Source of the DNA: Sycobia sp. Sy_11
Taxonomy: Eukaryota; Arthropoda; Insecta; Hymenoptera; Epichrysomallidae
Reading direction: 5' to 3'
Length of the DNA stretch: 64,000 nucleotides
Assembly (NCBI GenBank): GCA_018907035.1
Contig: JACCIC010000140.1
Span: 1,123,501-1,187,500, forward strand
Part shown: positions 47,930-61,780 of the stretch, one piece after another
Numbering within the stretch: the first letter of the stretch is position 1
Layout: every line of letters starts with the position of its first letter
Notes under the pieces: model-generated
What the model was told of the DNA's origin: nothing
The model's input: the letters and a program-made list of their open reading frames with translations, nothing else
Databases searched by the model: none
Translations under genes and position numbers: made by a program

Positions 47930-48233
47930 CGTATTTGGACCGGTGTGAGCAATATTTCATGATAGACCTCATAGTTCTAGAAAATGGAATTATTCAGCCA
48001 TCGTGCGAGGAAATACGATGCGATACAAGAGACGGGACGCGTTCGCGGATAAAGTACAGCATCGACGCCTTCGATACGCACGAACGGCGGCTACGCTCTT
48101 GCAGACGAGCGCTCGTTTCATTTCCCCTCCAGCGCTCGCCACAGTCGCGCCCGTGCGTAAGCCACTCCTCCCGAAAAGTACTCACGGGATTTTTCATCGT
48201 TTTAAAATCGATAATTTCAAGAGACGCTCACTT

Positions 48234-48267
<34 letters not shown>

Positions 48268-49290
48268 CACTCAGCAAATTCAACGCACGCGCAATTTTCC
48301 TGAAAATTCACGAGCGCAGGTAACGCGACGACTTCGCCGCTGCCTCGACGGGCTCGGACCGTGGCACTCGACAATAGCGGAAGAACGATGGAATAGGAAA
48401 TACGAATCCCCGTATTGCAGTTACGCCGAACATATTGATTTACGGAGGAGAGAGAGAGATGTATATAGTGCGCTACCATTGCGGCGACATATATATATAT
48501 ACAGACGACTACTCCTCGCCTTATATCGTTCCGGCTCTATACGAAGCGCGTCAGCGTCGCGCGGTATCAATTTCAGCGTCGACCCCCTTTTTCATCGATC
48601 TTTTCGTGCCGCTCCTCCTCCCCCCCCCCTCCCGCGCCGAGCCCCTATTCACCACCCTGTGTACGTAACCCCCTCGGCGGTCCGGATCCTCTGCACTTCC
48701 GCGGGGCGGGGGGGGGGAGGGATGTACTCGCCGAGTTCCGAGGTACCGTGCGCTTTATGCACTTTTCGTGCATTTCGGTTTTATTGCCCTGGTCGCTTCG
48801 CCTCGTTGCAGCGTCACCGGTGAGGGGGGAGGGGGGCAGCGCTAATGAAATTCTACAGGATTCCTACGCTGGTATCGTCGATCGACTCCTCCGCGGCATC
48901 GGTTAATTTTTTCCCCCCTCCACCGCCTTCTTTATTACCTTTCGTTATCGAAAAGAACGAAATTTCGTTACCTTCGCTCGACTCGGTGAAGGTTGGTGTA
49001 TGTATACAAAGAAAAAAAGACCTTATCCTCGTTCCACGTCGCTGCTGGACAATGTTATAGAGAACGCTGGAAGCTCGAGTGTGTCTTCATTTTTTTCCGT
49101 CCACTGCGATGATATTTCTCTCTTGGAATTGGACGGGACAATTAGCGCGGCTGCGATGACGGACGAGCGCGCGGCTCATCATCTCCGGGGCGAAGTTTTT
49201 TGAGCCTATATTCGTACGTAGGCGGAAAGAGGCATAATTTTTATATCTCCAATAAAGCGAGGGTCGGGCGATAAAACGGCGACATAAAGG
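47930..49290. other. Mixed to GC-rich patch with CT array and G/C runs
   Basis: CpG-containing DNA with a CT array (48242-48267), a 10-C run (48620-48629) and a 10-G run (48708-48717) about 80 bp apart, and G-rich sequence near 48820-48837. Multiple short frames are open; none is recognised. Confidence 0.48.
48242..48267. repeat. (TC)13 microsatellite
   Basis: Thirteen perfect TC units. Confidence 0.95.
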
Positions 49291-49325
49291 CACGTATTGT
49301 TATGGGTTTCTTTTTTGTCCTACTT

Positions 49326-49326
<1 letters not shown>

Positions 49327-49357
<31 letters not shown>
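49327..49357. repeat. Poly-T tract (31 T), longest homopolymer
   Basis: Thirty-one consecutive T residues. If read as a minus-strand poly-A tail, no retrocopy body or polyadenylation signal was recognised to its right. Confidence 0.95.
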
Positions 49358-49358
<1 letters not shown>

Positions 49359-49359
49359 T

Positions 49360-50700
49360 TCTCCTCTTGTTAAATAAAACAGTCTGTACCAAGTTCCGTC
49401 ATTATTCGCGCGCAGTTATCATTAAGACAAAAGTTCGGCCGGATTTAAAGGGGCAATGAAATGCAAATTTCACGTCCAATTGCCGATCATTAAAGGAGTT
49501 TTAATGCGTCTTTCGACAATAGTTATAATCGGAACTAATTCCGAATATATTACGGGCATTTTATAATCCTTTAAACTTTGTACAAAGTGTGTCCCGTATA
49601 AAACGTAATCGATAGATTTTTGCCGTTTTAATTAATTCAACGCACGCAATTCCATCCGATGGTAAATATTTTAAATAAAGAAGGGGATTTAATTTGAGGC
49701 TGTTCGCCCCTCGAAATTTTACTGCCTTAAATTCATTTGGTGCAAATTTCGGGGAAACATAAGAGCGACGTTTGCTTTTCGTATTCTCCCCGGAAGACAG
49801 AATGAAATTAAAGTTTTATAATCATTGCAGAAACAGCGGTGGAGGGAAGGGGGGAGGAGGTGGGCGGTCGACGGCCAAGTTTCTCTGTTAATTATATCAT
49901 TATCTTTAGAATTTACTTGAATTAAAGGAGGTTAAAAATGAAACTATAATAACAAGTACGAATTAAAATATTACAGAAATGAGAAAATTATTTTAATTTA
50001 AACCCCGTTTATTCGTTGAGCGAAGAAATTCAATGTTAAAATTTTAATACTTGAGGAAGTTCACAGAAACAGAGATTTGTGCTTAATAAATATTTTAAAA
50101 ATTAATTAGAGCTTGCGGTTAGTGTGCTTCATTCGTTTAAAAACTGTCTTTTCTTGATTAAATTTACTAGATGTCGGTTTTTTATCCTCTGATCAAATCA
50201 CGAGAGAAGCTGTAAATATAAGGATGCTCATTGAACGAACGAAATGAATGCATTACTTCCCAACGTACGAGTAGATGGACTAAATTTAAAATAATATTAG
50301 CAGCTATCTTTCATTTAAAACTTAGCCATTCAAATTATGCATATAAATCTAGATTCTTAATAAAAAGAAATTTATAACAATATCGTTCAAGTATTGAATA
50401 AGATAAGTTTTTCCTTTGTATCACATTGATTAATTGGATTTCTATTAGTTGTAGTACCATAAGTAAGGATGAGAAGTATTAATTCGTCCTCTCTTCCTAA
50501 TCATTATGAAAAATATTTTTTTTGTTGTCATTATATCAACAATAGAGGACAATTAAAAATGATAGTAGAACATAGATAGTAGAATTTAAACGCCAATGAT
50601 AATATTTGTATGCGTGGATGAGAATCTACTCCTTATTACCTTCGACAATATTGCTTAAGAGCCATATATACGTATAGAACGAACTAAATAGCCAAAAGTA
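49360..50700. other. AT-rich stretch, nothing coding recognised
   Basis: AT-rich DNA with a perfect 14-bp palindrome, ACTTTGTACAAAGT (49575-49588), and a short G-rich run near 49840-49865. Confidence 0.5.
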
Positions 50701-50903
50701 AATAGAAATCTCTCGAGACGATACGTATAATCCCGTGACGAAACGAGCGCTCGCGGAAAATGGCATCCGAACCAATTTATCCGTGTCTCCCCCCTTTCCC
50801 GACTCGACCGGTCTCGTGCAGTAACTTTTTTATCGTCTCCGCGCCTCTCCTATTTGAATTTCTATAATAGGCGGCTCGAACGACGCCAGGGTCGCGTCCC
50901 GCA

Positions 50904-50938
50904 TACACACACAAACACATACACACACAGACACAGAG
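50904..50938. repeat. Imperfect (CA)n repeat
   Basis: CA units interrupted by AAAC, CATA and GACA variants. Confidence 0.85.
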
Positions 50939-51270
50939 GCAGATTAAGTGCATATACGCGTCACGTATACGAGAAACTCGAAGTCGTCGCCGTGCGCTTG
51001 TCCCGACTTTCGCCGTTGCGTAGAGGGAGGCGAGTGGATCGTCCGTTGGAGAGCGCGGTTAGTCCATAAAGCGAAATATTAATGAGCTAATCGGGAGTAC
51101 GGCTATAAGGGCGGGGCGGGGGGGGGGGTACTCGGCCAGCGAGCGAGCCAGCATCGTAAAACCCGATTCCGCCGATCTCCGTACGAAGCAAAGGGGCGCG
51201 GGTGGTCGGGGGTTGTGAGTGGGTGGGGGGGGGTTAATAAAATTTTGCCGATACAATCTCTGCCCTCGGA

Positions 51271-51310
51271 TATATATATATATATGTATATACACACACG
51301 CGCGCGCGCG
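51271..51310. repeat. Compound (TA)n(CA)n(CG)n alternating tract
   Basis: Forty bases of strict pyrimidine-purine alternation: mainly TA, then CA, then CG units. Confidence 0.93.
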
Positions 51311-51874
51311 AGCATACGCACGCACGTAAATACGAAAGGGAGTTTATCGCGCTGGCGCGCCGAAAAAGTTGCCGAGCCCGCGACTCCCCGCGCCGCGAGC
51401 TTAATTCCCAGATATACGAGCGCGTTTTCTGCGGGGCTTCTGCGTGGCGGCGGTGGAGGGGGCGGAGAAGGGCGCGCGCGCTGTTGATTCTCCCGTCCCG
51501 TCCACGACCCCCTCCCACCGGTTCTTCCGGAGAGTCCCGAGCGCGGGTCTCGCGGGGCCGGGCACGGGAGGGGGCTGCGCGCGTATCTGACCAGACGAGA
51601 GCACGGAAATTCGTCGCTGATAATCCCGAGCGACGCGCGCGACCTCGCGTCGGGCGGCCGGCTCTCGCGGCCGCGCCGGTTATTCGTGCGTTGGGTTATT
51701 GTCGCTTGCCCGGAGGGGGGGGGGCAGGGGGTGGTGGGTGGAGCGAACGATCGATATTCGATAATTGGTTTCTTTTGCGCGGAAAGCCGGCTGTATGGCG
51801 GCCGCGTGCGTCAAGAAGCGATGTTTTATTTGATACTGAGCGTAGAGGCAGGCGATTGTTTCGAGCGTATGTGA

Positions 51875-52745
51875 ATTGACTTTCGTCTCTCAATTACATT
51901 AGACGTTGCGGAATGGAGAGAGCATTGTCGAAAAAGCGAATAGTATTTTTCGTTCGAGGGAACTTTTTAACTTTGACGTTTCTGCATGTTTTTTTATTTG
52001 GATCGCTGCTTTGAAATTCCGAGGTCATCACCGAGTACAATTCTGGCTTAATTTTGAAATGTGGCCTATTTGTCGATAAAATTTGGTTTATTTAATGTAA
52101 CGAATAACCGAAAAAAAATCGATATTTTGAATAATGTTTAGTCAAATAAGGCTACGATAAGTTTCGGACAAAATATTTGTAAAGAATATTTTATTAAAGC
52201 AACTTAGTTTTCGTTAAGCATCAAAATTTAAAGATTTGTAAAACAAATCAAACTTCTTTAAACAGAAATCATAGATAAAAAAAAATTATATATTAGCTGC
52301 AGCAAGACTTTTTCTGACAAATTATGCGTAATGTTTTCATGTTACATTTTATCTAAGATTTGAACCAATTTTTTTCTCTTCAATTTTTAATCCTCGCGAA
52401 CAGTGATGATTGATATGCAAAATACGTGCTAAATTCAATATTATCATGAAGCATGAAAAACAATTATTATTATCTTATAGCGGACGTTTGAATTTTTTAC
52501 CAGATTCATCATAAAACAGTAAAATAGCATAACGTTAATAACGAAAATTATCTATCACTGGACTTTTAAGGATGTATATATATATTATAACATGATGAAA
52601 AGTATCTGACAAAAAAGCAAAACATTTAGAAAATTATTTATTGTTGATACTAGAAGTGAATTTGCAAAATATATTTCCTTTTATCGCTACTTTACGAGCG
52701 ATGGCCATGGCACATTCGCGAATAAAATAATCCAATAAAATTGTT
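51875..52745. other. AT-rich stretch, nothing recognised
   Basis: AT-rich DNA with no coding, RNA or mobile-element signal recognised. Confidence 0.5.
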
Positions 52746-52749
52746 GGAA

Positions 52750-53400
52750 AATGAGCATTATACATTTTCGACCGGCGTATCCCCTCCCTCCGCCCCCCCC
52801 CGTCTCCCATCGACGATCGCTCGCGCTGCAATCGCTTTTATCCCGCGCCTCGTAAGAATCGGGAGGAGGGGGTGTGGCGGGGAGGGGGAACAAAAATAAA
52901 AGCGAAATTGCCTCACGGCCGAGATAAAATAAAGTTTCGTTTCGCGAAACGCGCGATCTGAAATATTCAGTCGCCGTCGTAAAGAAGAGGACGGCGGCGC
53001 CTTATACCTACGACTATTTCCTTTCTCTCTTCTGGCCCGACCCCCGTCCCTCCTCCCGCTCCCTGTACCCGGAAGTAGCTGTTGGCCCGAGCCACGCCGA
53101 AGTCGGCCCGGGCGATCGGCCTGCGCTTCCGCCCGAAAAAAAAAAAATTAAGATCAATGCGCGAGGCACGCGGTTCATAAACGAATCCGAAATAAGTCGA
53201 ATTCGAAGCCCCGCGACTCACGAGCCCGATCGTCGGCGAAACGCAGCGGTTGATCCGGGAGGTCGCTCGATTAATTTCGGTCGGCCGGGTTTTGTCGCGC
53301 GGCGCCGCACCGCGGGATTCTTGTCCGAAGTGAAAGTTCGAGGGCGAGCAATGAGATGGGTGTGTCGGGCCTCGGTCGAGAATCGAGATAATTATGGAAA
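52750..53400. other. CpG-rich patch
   Basis: GC-rich DNA with a 9-C run (52793-52801) and G-rich sequence near 52860-52890. Frames on the minus strand are open but unrecognised. Confidence 0.5.
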
Positions 53401-53610
53401 CGACTTATGCTTTGTCTCGAGTGAATTGTTTTATGAAATACGTAGAACAAAAAAGATTAATTTCAATGTAATATCGGTGTAAGTTTCGATAATGCAATCC
53501 TAGTATTGGATACAGAGAACGCTTCGTTGTATGGTCTCGAAAATCTCGAAGATAAATTAACTATTCTGAATTGATCAACGACGATCTTCCAAACGAGATG
53601 AATGGAAAAC

Positions 53611-53635
53611 AAAAAAAAAAAAAAAAAAAAAAAAA
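53611..53635. repeat. Poly-A tract (25 A)
   Basis: Twenty-five consecutive A residues. Confidence 0.95.
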
Positions 53636-54212
53636 TTACCGACAAATAAATTGTTCGGCCGCAGTTTCGTGCTTCAATTTTTATATAAAAATCAAAAAAT
53701 CTTCGATTCGCGCAAACTACAATCCGCGTTTCGCCCCACCCATTGTCAAATACAGCAGACCTTCGTTGATCATGAGGCGTTGTGCGCGGCGGATACAACG
53801 AACGCGAGACCTCTTTCGCAGAACATTTCTACGCCGGCAATACGCGACGTAGGGCGTGAATAACTTTTCTTGCTCCAATACATTACTAATTTTGAAATAG
53901 ACCCTAACCCACGCCCCCCCCCCCGAAATACCATAATTATTGTATTCCGTTGCAATTTCACAACAATCGGTTAATTATTAGTTTTCGAGAATTTGGCGAG
54001 TATAAAAACAGACCTTGCCTCTTTATAATATTAGTATAGATATAGACTGTTGGGGATCAAAGTCGTGGTATTTGCATATTTTACTTCGGTGAAATTAAAT
54101 AAGACGACCGGCATCTTACTCGGTTGGAAATTTATTCGATATTGACGGGCGGTGGCTTTCTTCCTCGACACCGCGGTTTCATTAAGTGAGGCAAGGAATT
54201 GTATATTGTCGT

Positions 54213-54215
<3 letters not shown>

Positions 54216-54257
<42 letters not shown>
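54216..54257. repeat. (TA)n microsatellite
   Basis: A perfect 42-bp TA array. Confidence 0.97.
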
Positions 54258-54260
<3 letters not shown>

Positions 54261-55179
54261 TATCGAAACATAGAATTACTTTTAAAATGTCACGCAATAC
54301 AAAAAAGTTACAGGAATCTCTATTTTGTCGATTTCCATCGAGTAACGAAGATGCAGAGACGAAAAGTGCCTTTCATCGTACGTTTTCAAGCAATTTTATA
54401 TACAATAAAAGGTACGGAATTGTTACTGCATCATCAAATCTATTTGGTTAGTTTCATAATTTAACCGTTGGAATTTAATACTGACCGACTTTATTTCACC
54501 TAATTGGAAATAGCTTTATGGTAAATATTTCATCTAAAACGTACTTCATTGCAATCTATTATAATGCAAAATTGATCGAAATAAGAAATACTAATGAATT
54601 AACTTTTTTTTAAAGGGAAAATTTATTGTTCCAAGGCGTGAATAATGCAATCACACACAGTACGTTGCGTATATGAAAGATATTGTCAAATGAATTCCCG
54701 CAGATCCGAATGATGAAATTGAATTTTAAAATATCGACCCGCATCGTAAGATGAATTTCGTATAAACTAGCGCAGATTTATAATTCACAATCTTCGTACT
54801 TAATCTAAAGATGAGGCAAGTATCCATAAAAAATTTTTTATAATCATTATCCAGGAATAACGACTTATCGGCACACTTCTCTATATAAACTATAAAATAT
54901 CACCGTACAGTAATCATATTTTTATTTTGCACACACAGGCCATCTCTCTCCCTCTCTCTCACTCTCTTATAATGTGCATACACTACACGCCGATAATCCT
55001 GTCGCATAAATTACTTATAAAAAAAAATTAATTATTCAAATTTTTGGCATTAAATTTTTATCCAGACTATACGCATCATCCATGGGCTTTACAATATCCC
55101 CCGTATTAAATGATTAACGACCTGTCGAATTTTATTTACCAAAATCTCCATTTTTACATATACGTATGTATGTAAAACG

Positions 55180-55474
55180 GGCGGCATATACGGCTGAGAC
55201 GGAATTATTTCGCGCGAAAGCACCGAGGCAGAGAGGCCCTGTACGGAGGCTAGGTTGGCATAGGGGGCGAAGGAGGCTCGGCGTGAATAATAAAAGGAAC
55301 CGAGGTCGGCGGCCAGCTGCAGCACGGAAACACACAGACACACAAACATACATACACGTATATACTCTTCACTCTATAGATCTCGTAAAGCCGCGCGTCC
55401 GCCCGCGTTACACGCAAAGACGACGCCTTAATTCCAAGAGACGTTTTTATGTTCACCCTCACGGTGGAGTAATT

Positions 55475-55530
<56 letters not shown>

Positions 55531-56960
55531 CGTGATAGAGTGAGGCAGTGAGAAAGAATGGAAGATAGAGAGCATTCGTGGGTTAACAGCTTTGCGCAGC
55601 CAAGCAGAGGCGCGCCCGGGAATTAGTTGATGAATTAGTCCCGCGAACTGACGATCGTCCGGGCTGGGCTTTCTGAATTAGTCGTTCCATTTGCCCGGGA
55701 CCGACCGGAGCCCGAACAGCGCGACGAAGGGAATGGATTTTTACGCGGAGCCGCGACATTATCGGGGCTTTCGACGTCGCGCAACGAAAAATCTGCTCGA
55801 GAGCGGATAATACGCAGGGAGTGCGCGTTAAATTTCATTTCGGGCTTCGGTTTGACAATTCCATAGAAGGACCGTAAATACTCGTGGTTTATTATTTCTA
55901 ATTCCAATTTACGATAGTCTGTGCACGTTTCGAGATGTAGCGAGATTTGAAATAAGAGAGGAGGTTTCTTTGGCGCATTAAATATACGTTGTTTCGTCGA
56001 ACGTCCAGTTACTTTATACTCTGGACAGACCGTAATTCGTTGTACTTTTGTACCAATTTGAACGGCGGTTGGAGCCTCGTAAGGGAGGCGAACGCCGTAC
56101 ACTCATGCGCGCCCGTCCTTCGCAATTTTCGCGCGCCCCAAGCATCGTAAACATTCATTTTCATAGCGCAATAAATAATACGCCCACCCCCCCCATCCCG
56201 CGCCGACGGTGCCGTGCGTCACCGCGGCGACCCCGACGATTTCACGCGACGCCACCTTCGGCCCGTTTGTTTTTTTTTTTTTTTGTTTTTTCTTTCAATA
56301 TTGCCATCATCGTTAAAAATGGGGCGATCGCCCGTAAAAAATGTATGTCGCGCTTCGCCTATATCGCCGACCCCGAAGGCAACGGCCACGGCACGGTCTC
56401 CGCTTCTTACATGCTCTGGAAACGTATATGGAAATTGATGGTTCGCCGGTAAAGCAAACGGTGGCGGCTAGGATGGGGTGGGGGGAGGGGGTAGGGAGGC
56501 GAACGAGAGATAATACGAAGAGGGAGAGAAAAAAAGGGCCGGTCGAGACGATGGGAGTGTTCATTAATCAAGGGGCCGGGAATCGAGCCGCGCTCTTTTG
56601 TTCGTCTTCGACGTGAATTCGGAACGAGAGGCGCGCGCGCGCGCCCCCCTCCCCCGTATCTTCGAATTCACGCTCGGGCCGTATCTCCCCAACCACCGGC
56701 CTATTGCCATCCATCATCGGAGCGCCCGCGCCTTTTTGGCATCAATCTTCGAGGCATCGGCGGCTCTCTTTGCCCATTGAAAGAGCGATCGCGGCGACGG
56801 GGACGGGGGGGGCCCGTTCGGAATCAACGAAATCGAAAAGCAGCTCGTCGATTTTGATTCCCGTCGCTTCTGGAAAATTAGTCTCCCTGGCGAGTTTGGA
56901 CATTTATCGCTATTATTATTATTGTTTGAAGTACACGTAAGTCCCGTGGGAGGGGGGGAG
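55180..56960. other. Extended mixed GC-rich region
   Basis: CpG-rich DNA with a short AT-rich break near 55850-56050. It includes the GA array at 55483-55523, a CG alternation at 56631-56644 and several C runs. A 155-codon minus-strand frame (55635-56102) free of simple repeats has a GTG start and no family resemblance, so it is not called. Confidence 0.48.
55483..55523. repeat. (AG)n microsatellite
   Basis: A perfect 41-bp AG array, continuing imperfectly to about 55570. Confidence 0.96.
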
Positions 56961-59204
56961 CGCCCTTCGGTTAGCTAAATGTCGTTTGGGAATGAGTGAA
57001 TTATATTGTTGAAATTTCATTTTTGCATTGATACATAACTGGTTAAGAAGGAAACTCTCGAAATTGTCTAGAAAGCAATATGGAAATCGAAACGTAAAAT
57101 GAAATATTTATGGAAAAATATTAAAGAATCTTAATAATATTTGAATAATGATCTTAAAGGCTTAGAATTAAATCTCTCGTTATTCGTTCGGTAGCAATAA
57201 AGACATGTAAAGATTCAAACATCAGTATCTGAAAAATTTTATCGACGAAGAAATTCTCACCTCTAGAATAGTGCTTCAAATTTAGATTATCACATTTCCC
57301 CTATTATTGCGCGACACCATCCAGAGGAGCATAACTATTAAGTCCAGGCTCGTACTTAAATACTTTGCACCGTTAAGTGACCAAAAACTATATAGTGAAG
57401 TAGCCACTTAATTGATCATACGATGGATGATCGAGTGTTTTGCAAAAGGGTCTGGACAATCCCATGCATTTCCGCTGAGTGATCCTCGCCGCTTCTTAAT
57501 GTTTTCGAACTACTCGAGCCTACTGACACTTTATGCCATCGAACGGACCAACACGTTCGAACACTTCGTGGTACGAAAAAATCTGAGATTAGAACTTCAG
57601 CAGCTTGCCGACAGTCATCGTCATCTCTGATTCAGTCCGACGTTAGGCTTTTCGCATCAATTGTCCTCCCCCTCCCATAGCTGATACCCTGATCAATAGA
57701 GATTGGATGAAAGGGGAGATGATCCTTACTAACAAAACCTCGAGTGCATAAACTCACGGAGTCAGCTACTTTTCCCAATATCTTGGCTCCTAAACGGAGT
57801 AAGTGCTTCGACAAGGTTTTATGCTACACATACACATGTCTGCGCGCAAAACTAATCGGTATTAGGAAGGGATGATGTTTATGTGTCTATTTCGTTGGAA
57901 GATTGTTTCTCGCTCCAACGAGCAATAATTAAGTAATTGAATCATTACGTTTTCTAGATTACAAGAGCACACAATTATGTAAGCGTATCAGCTTATACGT
58001 TTTTTGTGTAATAGAACGCACTGCTTTAATGACTCCTCGAGTGTTTTTCTTTTCTCATTCACGACCCTTTTACCACACTCGAAGAATGGAAGGTTTGTTC
58101 GTGAACCGCAGTTCGTGGAAATAGTACGCCAGAATGTCAATATAGACATTTCCAGTGCCGTACTCCCGTGAACTCGAACGGTGGGTATATTTCATCGAGA
58201 AGCGTTCCCACTCAATTTTCCCATTTTATTCCGCCGAGCGAAGAATTCGTTCGACGATACGGGCTTCCCTTTGAGCCTCAAAGCAGCAAGCGAGACACGA
58301 GCTGGCTCCGCAAAGTAAAAAAAAAGAAATTGTATTGCTTGTATATGGCATAGACGGTTTCCTACGTGTTTGTTACGATCTTAGACCGAGGTAAACGGTT
58401 ATCACGACTTTGGCAAAGGCAGTCATACGTTCGACTTGATATTGGAATCGATCGGAAGGAAGCTGGAAACTGCAAGGTATTGGCAGTGTATAAGTAAATT
58501 TTAATTCTGCATACGGATTTTTCGAAGGATAATATCATTTTTTAGATTAGTATTTTTTAAATAAAGTATGCTCAATTTACGACACGTGCGAGGAAATCAA
58601 ATTTGGATTAAAGCCTTTCCGGATGATGGATGCGAAAAGCGAAGTTAATTGAATCGTAACATTGTTTCTGCAGACAGAGTCACTTGATAAAAATTTCGTT
58701 TATTTCCAAGATGATATTCGCCGAACGCAGAATGCTTACTCTTTGCTATATTATTTGCTTAATTTAAAATTTAATTATAATGTATTATACTTGAAATGAA
58801 AATAAATTGCCGAACGAAAATATAATTAGCACGTTTTTACATTTAACACGTCCCTTTTAAATAATACATTGGGAAAACCGTCCTTATAGTCCTTTTATTC
58901 GTTCGTTTGTTCAAATATACAATTAATTAGTGGGCTCATCTGTTCATTTCCGACAATTTTTCACGAAAAAGAACTTCTGCAAAATAAAATACATCCATTT
59001 ATAATAATGAACCCAGAATATTCGTTTGAAAAACTGTTTCCCTTAAAAATTAGAATTATTGTATAGAGAATTATTGTCAAACGCCTTGGAAAAAAAAAAA
59101 CACGCTCCATTACAGGCGAATATGCAAAGCGAACTTGCTGCCTCGGTAGCCCGAGATGCTAATAGAGTATCCTTCATAATAGAGGTGGCGGAAATGCGGA
59201 GACG

Positions 59205-59223
59205 GAGAGAGAGAGAGAGAGAG
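59205..59223. repeat. (GA)n microsatellite
   Basis: A perfect 19-bp GA array. Confidence 0.92.
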
Positions 59224-59758
59224 CAGAGAGCCCGTAAGAAGGGGCTCTAATCTAGTTTGTATTCCTCGACAATTAAGAGGCAGCGGGAGGTCGAGAAAAT
59301 GGAAAGTACCGCCGCAGCGACATATCCTCGAGGTGGTCTGCGTTCAGACTCACCGCTGTAATAGATTATTTTCCAGAGAACAATCAAGAAACAGTAATTC
59401 CTGCGATAATTTTCTTCGTATTCCATGGTAGAATTGGCACGAACGAATATAAAGCAATTATTCGAAATGACCTCTGCACCGACGGGTGGGATATTAATCA
59501 ATGTCGAAATGTCTTCTCCGACTTAACAATGAAATTATTTACTTATCTTTATGTCAAAGATCGAAGAAGAAACGAGCCACGATATAAAGGCAATAATGGA
59601 TGGAAGGCAATAAAATAGTTCCATATCCATTGATCACGTCATATAATCATCGAAGCCACCTTATCGTATATCTGCACAGCTACGAATTAAATTTCCATGA
59701 ATATAATACCCGTACATTGGAATATAAAATCGATATCTCGCATGGCGGCTTCATCGGC

Positions 59759-59778
59759 AAAAAAAAAAAAAAAAAAAA
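59759..59778. repeat. Poly-A tract (20 A)
   Basis: Twenty consecutive A residues followed by ATA units. Confidence 0.94.
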
Positions 59779-60779
59779 TAATAATACCGTTTCCAATTAA
59801 TGTTAATGAGGGCGTAATTCGAACGCCCCCGGATTCTGCTGGGATGCATCGGTCTATACTTAGACAAAGCGTTACATAGACACGTGCGTAGTAATTTAAC
59901 GGAGTAAAGTTAATTATTAATTGCGTAATATCCGTATAGTCGTTGAAGATCGATAGTTTCAATAGAAGTGAGGAAATAAGTTTCTTAAATGTAACGTTAT
60001 TAGATAGAACTGATTAGTTTATTAAAATCTGGCGTAGGTAGAAAATTTAATTCATGTATTCATTCAATGATATTCCATAATTTATCAGATTTATTAATTA
60101 AAGTCTGTCGTTCGGTTAAAAAAATTTTTTCATTGAAAAACTAAAATAGACGATCAGACGCTTAGTTCATGTGAAAGTTTTTCATATTCCACCTAAATTG
60201 CTGAATTTACTATTTGTCTCGTTTTAGAGTAAACGAATACCTTTATCCTGACAGCGCTGTTTCGGCGAATGCACAATTTTCAAAGATAAATACGACAACG
60301 AGAAAAAGTACAGAACCATTTTATTACTGTGAAACTGTCCAAATCAATTTAATTAAATTTACTAATTCTACTTTATTACAAGGTATCTCACCAAGTTTAC
60401 GGCGGAGATTCAATAAATTTTTGTCTCGAATTTTTTATTTGACCTGGTATAATTCAACGCATAATTACAGGATAAATGACTTGATGGAAATGCCGTGATT
60501 TAACAGAGTATGGAGCTTTTGTTTATTATGCGCGAAAGTTTTTATTAGAAAGTTAGAGTAGTTAGTTTCATTTTTTTTTAAATTTTCTTAAGAGCTATAC
60601 GCAACCCATTCGTACTAACGAATATCATCCTAACACACTCCCACGTCAATTGATATGATATACGATTGATATTTATACACGAATTCGCGACTTTGCGCGC
60701 CTAAAAATTGATTTTGTAATTAAAATTAAAATTGAAACACCGTGTTCAAGAAACAGACATTAATCAGAATCGACGCAAG

Positions 60780-61080
60780 TCAATTCAAGCGCTGTCCCCG
60801 ATTTTCCACGTTCGATCGTAAAGCCGGGGCTCGCGGTATTCCAGCCGGCGTACTGTGTAATGCCCGCCCGTGCACGCTTCCCCGTCCCCGTCCGCCTTCG
60901 GCACGGAACCGGAAATTCTCGGTGTGGATCCTCGCGGCGGGCCCGCTGGCTCATCGCAGCTCCCGACCGGAGCGAGCCGAGATAATGGCCGGGGTGGCGA
61001 GTCGACCGGGATTGACTCGCCGGTTGACGCGCGACGCGAAATCCTGCATGGATATCATGGCAATGTTATTAATGCGCGCG
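60780..61080. other. CpG-rich patch
   Basis: A short GC-rich block in which overlapping plus-strand frames (60742-61173 and 60870-61223) and a minus-strand frame are open. Neither product is recognised. Confidence 0.47.
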
Positions 61081-61780
61081 AGCCAATTCGAAAGATTGCC
61101 GTTGTTTTTTTTTTTGGTGGTTTCTCAATGTTGGGCAATTTTCCGGAAAAGCATAAAAGGGAGATCCGATTAAAAATGCTCTTTACAATTCAGCATTGCG
61201 CGGCCTTTTCTAATATAATGTAAATTGAAAAAGATAAATTGTAAAAGACGCTAGCTCTCGAGAAATTCCAAGATAAATGGCTCGCAATGCCTTGGAGCTT
61301 TCAACGAGCTACGTCCCTTGTAATTTATTCACTTTTTGATCGTAAAATATAATTTTACATTTGGCAAATGACAAAAAACGAACAAAACAAAACGAAACAG
61401 AACAAAGAAAAAAACAAAAACAGTTGTAATTGTTCGTCCAAAAAGTGTGCGCACCCGACGCGCCGGAAACGGCCGCGCGTTGCGCGCACGAGAGACAACT
61501 TGGAACTTGCGTTCGCGTACATCGACAGGCGAAGGAGAATAAATCACGCCGCGAAAGCCCTGCCAGCGTCACGCGGTCCCCCGGCCGAATGAACTGTCCC
61601 GTTCGAGTCGTCGGCGAGTCTCGGGGCTCGCGCGGCCGGCGCGACATTGCGGCGCGAGAGGCCCGAGCTGCCGCCGCGGATCCATAACCCGGCCGCGCCA
61701 CCGCCGGAGCAGGTGCGAGGAGGCGCAACAGCGCGCCGCGGCGGCCGTGAGCTTTGACCCGGTGACCCGGAGTTGGCAGT

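Larger units (their letters stand above)
50710..51870. other. GC-rich, CpG-dense patch (about 1.2 kb)
   Basis: One of the strongest CpG-rich blocks. It has an imperfect CA repeat (about 50904-50938), G runs of 11 (51118-51128), 9 (51225-51233) and 10 (51715-51724), and a 40-bp alternating tract (51271-51310). Long frames are open on both strands without family resemblance. Confidence 0.52.
53410..55170. other. AT-rich stretch with poly-A, an 11-C run and a TA array
   Basis: Mostly AT-rich. It contains the 25-A tract at 53611-53635, eleven C residues at 53914-53924 and the TA array at 54216-54257. No gene was recognised. Confidence 0.5.
56970..60730. other. Long AT-rich stretch, nothing coding recognised
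   Basis: About 3.7 kb, mainly AT-rich. The part at about 57300-58350 is more balanced and non-repetitive but has no recognised exon; short frames at 57412-57630 and 58168-58353 match nothing known. A GA array and a poly-A tract are listed separately. Confidence 0.5.

Noticed and set aside
49327..49357. Poly-T as a possible minus-strand retrocopy tail
   Set aside because: No polyadenylation signal, gene body or target-site duplication was recognised.
53160..53180. Resemblance to the start of miR-124 (AGGCACGCGGT)
   Set aside because: The match stops after about eleven bases and no precursor hairpin surrounds it.
55635..56102. 155-codon minus-strand frame free of simple repeats
   Set aside because: It begins at a GTG, has no recognisable motif, and lies in GC-rich sequence. 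It is the least bad coding candidate but is not supported.
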